Origin: Acanthaster planci
Taxonomy: Eukaryota; Echinodermata; Asteroidea; Valvatida; Acanthasteridae
DNA: 55,583 bases
Reading direction: 5' to 3'
Assembly: GCF_001949145.1 (NCBI RefSeq)
Contig: NW_019091382.1
Coordinates: 1,586,337 to 1,641,919, forward strand
In this document: in pieces, positions 48,759 to 55,583 of the stretch
How the letters are laid out: the number at the start of each line of letters is the position of its first letter
Numbering within the stretch: position 1 is the stretch's first letter
Program-made: the position numbers and the translations under genes
The notes under the pieces: model-generated
Seen by the model: only the letters and a program-made list of their open reading frames with translations
Told to the model about the DNA's origin: nothing
Database searches by the model: none

Positions 48759-51700
48759 TAAAGATCTGGTTTTCTCGATGACAGCAAATGTAGCTTTAGA
48801 GGTTACGTATTGCTGGTGCCTTGAAGGCTATTCTTTCTTAATTAAATTTAGTGACCATGAACGCAGAGAAGGTATACTTGAGCCTATCCTGGCGATACAA
48901 AGTCCTTGCCCTCCAACTCTGCCTTTAATGCGTAACCTTCATTGCTAGCTGCGAGCAAATACTCATCAGACATCTACGTAAAAGCAAGTCTTGGTCAATT
49001 TGTGTTCTTTTCATTTGAACCCACTGATGTAGATTGCTGTTAATCTGTGCAAAGTATTTAATTTGAAAATTGTAATTCTAATAGTAGATTCCGACTTACG
49101 TTGTCTCTCACGCAACCGCCTCCTTCTGATAATCACCGATGTTAAGGACTGTCACGTCATCGGAAGGATTTCTGTCAAGCTCTGACACGTACAATGGCGG
49201 ACGGCTAGGTATTTCAAGCAGGGTACAGCTCCTTGCAAAGGGACGACCAAAGCACATTCCTCCCTTTTTGAAACCACCTGTCCTCTCTGTCCTAAATAAC
49301 TACATCTTTAGACGTTGGTTGAGTGGTATGTTTCCTTTAAAGTCTGATGTGAATAGACCACATATTCTGGTGTGCACGCCATCGTCACTATTATGGGCCT
49401 TTTGTGTCCATTCATGTTCAAGAACACTCAATTATTATTGTGACCCTCCTGCATAAAACTCTTACAATCAGTTTGTTAACATCCTGTGCCATAAATTACT
49501 TTGCTTAGTTTGTTTTTACGAGATATATATTTCTCTTTGTTTTTATACACGTGTCTCAAAAACAAACTTGACAATATGTATCCCTTGGAAACAATTTGGT
49601 AATATATCTCTTATAAACGAATCTTTTCCAAGGATAGAAACAATGTTTCTAAAACTGATCTCGAAAAGAACTTGGAAAGAAATATCTCGTTAACCCAAAC
49701 TTGGAATAATATACTCACTGTGGCAAAAATGTATACTTCGTGGTACCAGTGAGCTTCAGTATTGCGTGGCAAAGTTTGAAAACTGTTGTGACGTCATGTG
49801 TATCGCAAATGCCTGTGTCGTTTTTCTGAGAGATGCGCCACATGTAACATCGTGACAACCGTTTAGCTTGCTTAGCGCACTTTTCCTTTGCAAATACGGT
49901 ACATTAAAATTCCTTCTCGATCTTTTCTGGATCTAGTATCACTGGGGTTGGCTCAACAGAAGAGTGTTCTGCCACTGACAGACTGTCAGTAAGAGCATGG
50001 TGTGAATCTGAAGATAAAGTGCATTGGCTTCCGATATACCACATATGCTAACAAACCTCGGTCTGTAACGTGAACTTCCACGTCGAGAAATAAAAGCCTT
50101 CGACGTATACATGTATTCAAGTGTGTTTACGGAGGACAAGGGAAGGTGGAAAGGCTGAGTCAACCTCGTACTTCAAGCCAAGCACACATTCACCGATGTA
50201 GCCTATTTAACTCTTGTCAACGTTCCTACTGTTACCTAAGCCGTCAGCATCTCAACCCAAACGATATAATTATAAAAAATTAATCTTTGACAAAGTAACC
50301 TTTAGACCCACAATCTGACGGCGTGAATGATTCATTCAATTTGGTGTGTGGGAAAAGGTCTCTCAGGCTTATGAAGGCGAGAATTTTGAATTATTGGATG
50401 AGCACTGGAACTATTTTTGTACCTCTTTCAAGTGTTGGTCAGCTCTAGCACATCATACTGTACCATTTGTTGTTCTGGCATTACTAATGTCACACTTATT
50501 TACACTAAATATACAAGTACATCATCCGGAGTGGACATCAACACCTAATGGACAGCCGTATTATGTTACACGCGCAGCGCAGATATGGTTTAATTTAGTT
50601 GCATGTCAGACAGGGACTGTTCAAAATTGGACTAATTAGATTGAGTTCAGGAGCTGGAGATATTTTGTGGCATTTTGCGAAATTGAGGATCAGCACAAGT
50701 GACAGATACAATCCATTCAGAACTGCAATTTTGGCCTCCAGTAACCCACGAGCTCAGATTGTGTTGACAAAGATATTGTGAAAATGTAATGCACAGGGAA
50801 CGGTAAGGACTAAAATGACGAAGGGGTGATAAGATGACGATGATTTCGGCAAAAACAGATTTAAGACGCGCACGATTCTCTGCATGAGAGAGACTTTTGC
50901 ATCAGACAAGATGGGACAAGACAGAAAAATAAAACAACAATTCGGAGAATCCTTATCAGTGTTCTGCGAAAGTAGAAGCTGAAAGGACTTCAAAAGGGCA
51001 ATAACATATTTTGATACTTGATTTAAACTACTGTTCTTGAACACAGATTCTCCGACAGTTATGACAATTGTGGAAAATATCAAATTAAATTATGAGCAAA
51101 AATTGAAAATATGATAAAGTTACCAGCGGATTTAAAATTACCAGTGAGATGAATGCAATTAAATTAGGGCAGGAATGCAGTATTTATGGAATGACGAAGA
51201 CAGAATTGAGAGGAATATAGTGTAGACAATGAGGTCGCGAAATATTTCAAAAGAGATGTAATTTTAGGTAACACAGACCTACTGTAGGCTACTTGCGATG
51301 TGATTCTATAGTTGTGCTTGGGTGATTACTGATGATGCAATGAATGCTCAAGAATTTCTCAACTTACGTAAAGCTAACAAACCAACCGTTAAGCCCCACC
51401 CCAAACAATAACAAAAGTCCGATATGCGTGCACGAGCGCCTGATGCGCGCACCTGTCACTCTGTGGTGTTGCATCGGAAAAGAACATGCACTACGTGCTC
51501 ACGTGCGCAATGGGCAGGACTTACTGGATTGGTCTATTTACATGTTTCCAACAAAAGAGGAAGGAAATGTCATTTGTCTCAGGAATGGCATTGCGTGTTA
51601 CAATATTCATAAGAGTCGCTGTGGTTCTCGTAAATGTAATGGGAAAAGACTGGTTTCCTGGAATAAAAATCCCTTGATTTATGATGTTAGAATGAATTAC

Positions 51701-51805
51701 CACAAGGCAGAATAGAGTGTGACGTAATATCGGGACGCTTGGAGCTGGCGCGCACGTCCATTTATTACAACCGTATTGTTTAGGTCGGAGTTATTTTCAA
51801 GATGT

Positions 51806-51960
51806 ATTTTTGTGTTGGGGAGATGTTAATTTATATAACGGGTTTTGCCCTTACCCAACGTATATTAATAAGCACTGCATGCTCAGTGCTTGTCCGAGAG
51901 CTTGCGAAAAAACCTCACAAGCTTACTCGGGTGGGACTTGAACCCACGACCTCCGGAGTT
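51806..51960 (-). repeat. tRNA-derived SINE, family 2, 5'-truncated
   Basis: On the minus strand this copy retains the B-box part (GTGGGTTCAAGTCCCACCC) and the body shared with 40082-40268 (ACTGAGCATGCAGTGC, GTAAGGGCAAAACCCGTTA). It lacks the A-box half. Confidence 0.75.
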
Positions 51961-53558
51961 ATTGACAATCTGTATGCCCCTCGAAAAGAGAAATATCATG
52001 AGGAAATTTATTCAAGTTTGCTTCAAATGTAGGGAATTCAGAAAAGAAAGGAGATATATACAAGCCAGTTGGTTTTCAGTTTTCAACGACAATATCCCAA
52101 AAATTACCGAAAGGGTTATAAAAAGTCTGGCCAATTTTGGACGTTTTTGGAAACGGGTGAAACGTGGACATGTGACGATTGCAGCTTCCGGACCCAAAGA
52201 TACCCTAGAAATAAATCCAGTTTTTACTACGGGGAAACAAACTATAATAAACGCTGAATGGATTTATTCATGTGCGTCTTGTTACTAGACTGAGTGTACT
52301 TGCCTGTTGAGCATTAGTACATCAGAAACACGGCAGCTTGTCTAGAGACAAGTCTCGGAGGAAAAAAACGCGTAAATGTCTGCAATTTTGTACAGGAAGT
52401 CGTGTGGCCGAATGCTACTCGAGAAATTCCTGTTTTTCTCCATAAAATTTGCAGAGACAATCACTGAAGAAATAAAGCCACATCAGTCAGTAGCATGCGT
52501 TTGCGACAGACCAATACCGCAGGGGTTGAGGCAATTAGATTTTTTTCTCAGAAATTTAATTGCAATCGCTGAAGTTGTTTCTCGCTGTCGTGTTTTCCGG
52601 AATAGCTGTATGTAAAAACCTTAAAAACTAGACAAAACTGTTATGCCCCAACCCCCCTGGAAATCGTGAAATATTAGAAAGGCAAATTAAATTTCCCTAA
52701 GCCCTATGGACCCTCAACATGAACGACGGAAGTTGCTTTTTATACGAGGCACCAGTAAGAACGTCCAGTTGAGCCCTTTGATTACGCAGGGCAAGATGTA
52801 GCGTTGACTGCAGGTGACTGCAGTTCGATCAACGTCATCTGAACGATGGATGGGTGACTGTTTAGTCGACTTTTCGAAGACAGGGCAAAGGACGAGGTCA
52901 CTTTGTTGGTTACCATCAGCAGATTACTGATCACCATTACTGTGAAAATATGTGAACGATATGTCACCAAAAACGAACGCCGCGATAGTTGTAACCAAAG
53001 ATCGCATAGCGCTGCGTAGCGGCGCAAGATGGGGAACTTCACCATGAATACGCGTAAAACGTTGTTATCACATGGGCGCCATTCTGGTTGGACTACGCCT
53101 GCGTAGTGCATGTTAATGCGCAGGCGCAGGGGCCGCGACAGGCACGCACGCACATTAACGTTCACACTCGAATGGCGCCCATCGTGAAACACCTTTATGG
53201 CAGAATTACCCATCTATATAACCTTTGGTTGTAACTAAAGGCAGACATGTGACTGCAGTGTGCATGGTTGGAAGCAATAGACCGATTCGTGAAGCTCCAT
53301 CCCAGGTTATTTTGACCAATCTCAACTTTGGTTTTGGTCGCGTACAAACGTTCGACTTGCGTGCACGACGTGCGCCGCTATAACATACAGTGTGACATTG
53401 CTGCCTATTCTTTTACGTTACGCAATTCGGCCGCAGAACAGGGCGACATTGTGTTCGATTACGCTGCCATGTTAACGCACTCGCACGTACGCGCTCATGC
53501 GGTTAAGTCCATGAAATATATGGAAGGGCTGCGTAGCACCGTGATCAGAATACCGACA

Positions 53559-53631
53559 AGAATATAAGATTAAATCAGTGCTTTGAAATAGATTTCATAG
53601 ATTTCAGAGCACTGATTTAATCTTTTATTCT
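53559..53631. repeat. 31-bp hairpin with 11-base loop, pre-miRNA-sized
   Basis: The arms 53559-53589 and 53601-53631 pair with two mismatches around an 11-base loop. The 12-base direct repeat GCGGTTAAGTCC flanks the segment (53499-53510 and 53634-53645), as expected for a short insertion. Whether it is transcribed is unknown; it could be a small foldback element or a hairpin RNA. Confidence 0.7.
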
Positions 53632-54597
53632 TCGCGGTTAAGTCCGTACTCGTCTACGTGCACCAATTCAGATGCGCGTCTCGTCTCATCAGTGCACTTG
53701 TGCGCCTTTCACACGCACGCGTTGGCGTCCTCGAGGTTCCAAGTTGTTTCTGCGTTTTATGAGAGAATTTCACGTGCCCCGTGTCACCCCTATTTCGCTT
53801 ACTGAATCGGAAAGACGGCACAATAAGTCCGTTGGCACTCACTGATCTCTGTTAAGGTGACACTGAACTCACACGCGCAATCTGAAGCTTGACACGAGCG
53901 TGCATTGGGTAAATCACGACTCCCTATTAATCGAAGAGGCATGTAACGCGCATGCACACCAACTGTCACTGAGCATTGTGCCACCGCAATAATGGCCTCT
54001 AATTCTAGTCGCGCTCAAACCTTTGCTTGCACTAATTTTCTTACAAATGCGTGCCTGAAGCTGGCATGGGCTGCACTGGAGCGCCGCGTGCAAAGCATGG
54101 CGTGAAGGGTCGACGTAGCATCGCTTTTGTCAGTGCTGGTGGTGCAGTAGTCCACGTTGACCATGCAATCTACCGTCTCATTAAAGAATCTCACCCGCCT
54201 GGGATGTTCTCGCTATGGTGATGGCAATTGTATCGCCCACCTCGACCGTCTGCACGCCATCGCAGCGTTCTTGGCGATCGTTGCCTTAGAAACAAATATC
54301 GATTTTTTTGTGTTCGTTCTGTGCTTATTTATCCAACCTTGATAACTAGGTACCAGCCTTTATCTTTTTTCAGAAAGCATGCCGCATATGGTATACTTAG
54401 GCTATTTATTTTCCTTGGGATTGTGTGTTTTGTATAATTATGCTAATTTTGGCTGGATTCCTATACAGCAGAAATGACATTTTTATAATAAGGACAGGAT
54501 TATGTTGTTAAGGTCATGATTACACTGTTAAGAAAACGGTCATGAATAGGATAAAATAAAATGAATAAACCCTCATATTGACTACAATGTTGAGAAG

Positions 54598-54615
54598 CTG
54601 TCTGTCTGTCTGTCT
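54598..54615 (+). repeat. CTGT tetranucleotide microsatellite
   Basis: About four and a half CTGT units lie in non-coding sequence. Nothing else is associated with them. Confidence 0.85.
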
Positions 54616-55583
54616 TTAACGTACATTTTTGACATGCATGTTGGATTCCTGATAAAAGTCTTTAGTCAGTTGTGAATAGTTGAATTGAGCGGTCTGGTCA
54701 CCTGACGCAACTTCATAGAATCTCAGTCTCTCTGGGTTAATATGCTGGCGATTTGAAGGTACTGGCAAAAAACCCAGCGAATTCTCACTTTTCGCACGTA
54801 AGGCACATTTTCGCTCGCCTTGTATTTCATGAAGTCGTTGCGCTGAATCTCGTTATTGTCTGGGGGTTTATGGAAGAGAATTTAAAAAGCTGTTTGTTCT
54901 TGAGGATGCAGCTCCCTTGCGGTACCAGATCGGCGGGCAATTTGCGCTTATTGATTCAATTACGCAAGTTTCCCTCGGAGGTGAACGGGTACCCCGTTAT
55001 TAGGTACATTAATTTTGTTCGATTAGTTTCCTAATGGGAGGAGTAGGCCGTTTGTATCTATTCCCTCGCCCCACACAGCGCTGCCACAGTTAGTGAGATA
55101 ACAATCGGAAAAGTTCAATTGTAGTCCAACGCGTATTGTGTTCCACACGTCTGAATTTACTGACATAGATGCACTCATGTGCCCGATCAAAATACTAGCA
55201 TATGAGATTATTCAAGTGTGTGAAGCATAGCAAAATGTCAGAATAACTTAACAAAAATCATTCAGCGAAACCAATTGGAACGTTCCCAACTCATGAACGG
55301 ATTTTTGAAGGACACCGTAGTCATGGTATTTTACAAAATTGTGTCAGCATGGCCTAGGCATCCCATTTCATTAATGGCATCATAAAGCAAGATACCAAGT
55401 AGCTACGCCGTAAGACGCATTATTTTACAATGTTTTTTTTTATCGATTCTGATCCTTTTTAAAGGCTTTTCCACCGATTGTCTTTCCTATCGACTCAAAA
55501 CTTCTTTATTTACTTGTAAAATTTGGTCACCCATGCCCCGATGTACCTTTCGGAGGTGGCAAGTCTGAATTCTTGCAGTGTCC

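Larger units (their letters stand above)
45996..55583 (+). other. Probable GPCR intron or downstream intergenic DNA
   Basis: No exon with a TM7 signature (such as DPW/NPxxY) after an acceptor was found on the plus strand, so the next exon is likely beyond the right edge. The stretch carries a MITE (48499-48758), a SINE (51806-51960), a hairpin (53559-53631) and a microsatellite (54598-54615). Other open frames are short and unremarkable. Confidence 0.5.

Noticed and set aside
49139-49456. Plus-strand 105-codon open frame
   Set aside because: It has no recognisable motif, no splice context and ordinary composition in a likely intron.
54157-54342. Hydrophobic C-terminus (TNIDFFVFVLCLFIQP) as a candidate TM7 exon of the GPCR
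   Set aside because: There is no DPW/NPxxY-type motif and no acceptor in the phase needed by the 45995 donor.

Overview
The window is animal nuclear DNA: protein-coding exons are short, separated by introns with GT/AG borders, and embedded in AT-rich sequence full of small dispersed repeats (two tRNA-derived SINE families, several MITE-like elements, foldback elements). The gene families (PR-domain zinc-finger protein, phospholipid scramblase, rhodopsin-class GPCR), together with the repeat style and frequent ACATGTACATGT and AGGCCTAC words, suggest a marine invertebrate deuterostome, possibly an echinoderm. That assignment is inference, not proof. Nothing bacterial, viral or CRISPR-like was seen.

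Region 1 (about 1-13570, + strand) holds one 13-exon gene for a PR-domain C2H2 zinc-finger nuclear protein. Its 5' end was not found and probably lies left of, or hidden in, the first kilobase. Exons join in frame from 995 to the stop at 13240, and a poly(A) signal follows at 13565. Its introns carry a hAT-type MITE with a perfect 8-bp target duplication, a foldback element, a SINE copy and a TTAA-flanked MITE.

Region 2 (about 15985-39605, - strand) is a tandem duplication of a phospholipid scramblase gene. Copy A (24603 down to 18807) assembles from eight exons into an intact frame of 249 residues. Copy B (38678 down to 28588) keeps all eight exons in the same order and phases but has a premature stop, a destroyed splice acceptor and an in-frame 21-nt insertion that forms a perfect 26-bp palindrome. 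Copy B is best read as a recently decayed pseudogene. Its longer introns have gained repeats, including a LINE ORF1-like fragment. Flanking non-coding DNA on both sides of the two copies is also recognisably duplicated.

Region 3 (39606-45038) is intergenic with a SINE and a foldback element. Region 4 (45039 to the right end, + strand) begins with a large GPCR exon coding TM1-TM6, split at the end of TM6 by an intron in a way reminiscent of prostanoid receptor genes. The TM7 exon was not found in the remaining 9.6 kb, which is repeat-bearing probable intron. The genes show no obvious functional link; they are ordinary neighbours in a metazoan genome.

No convincing novel molecular system was found. 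The most unusual sequence events are the templated palindrome inside scramblase copy B, a compact hairpin flanked by 12-bp direct repeats near 53.5 kb, and a possible intron-retention isoform of the zinc-finger protein.
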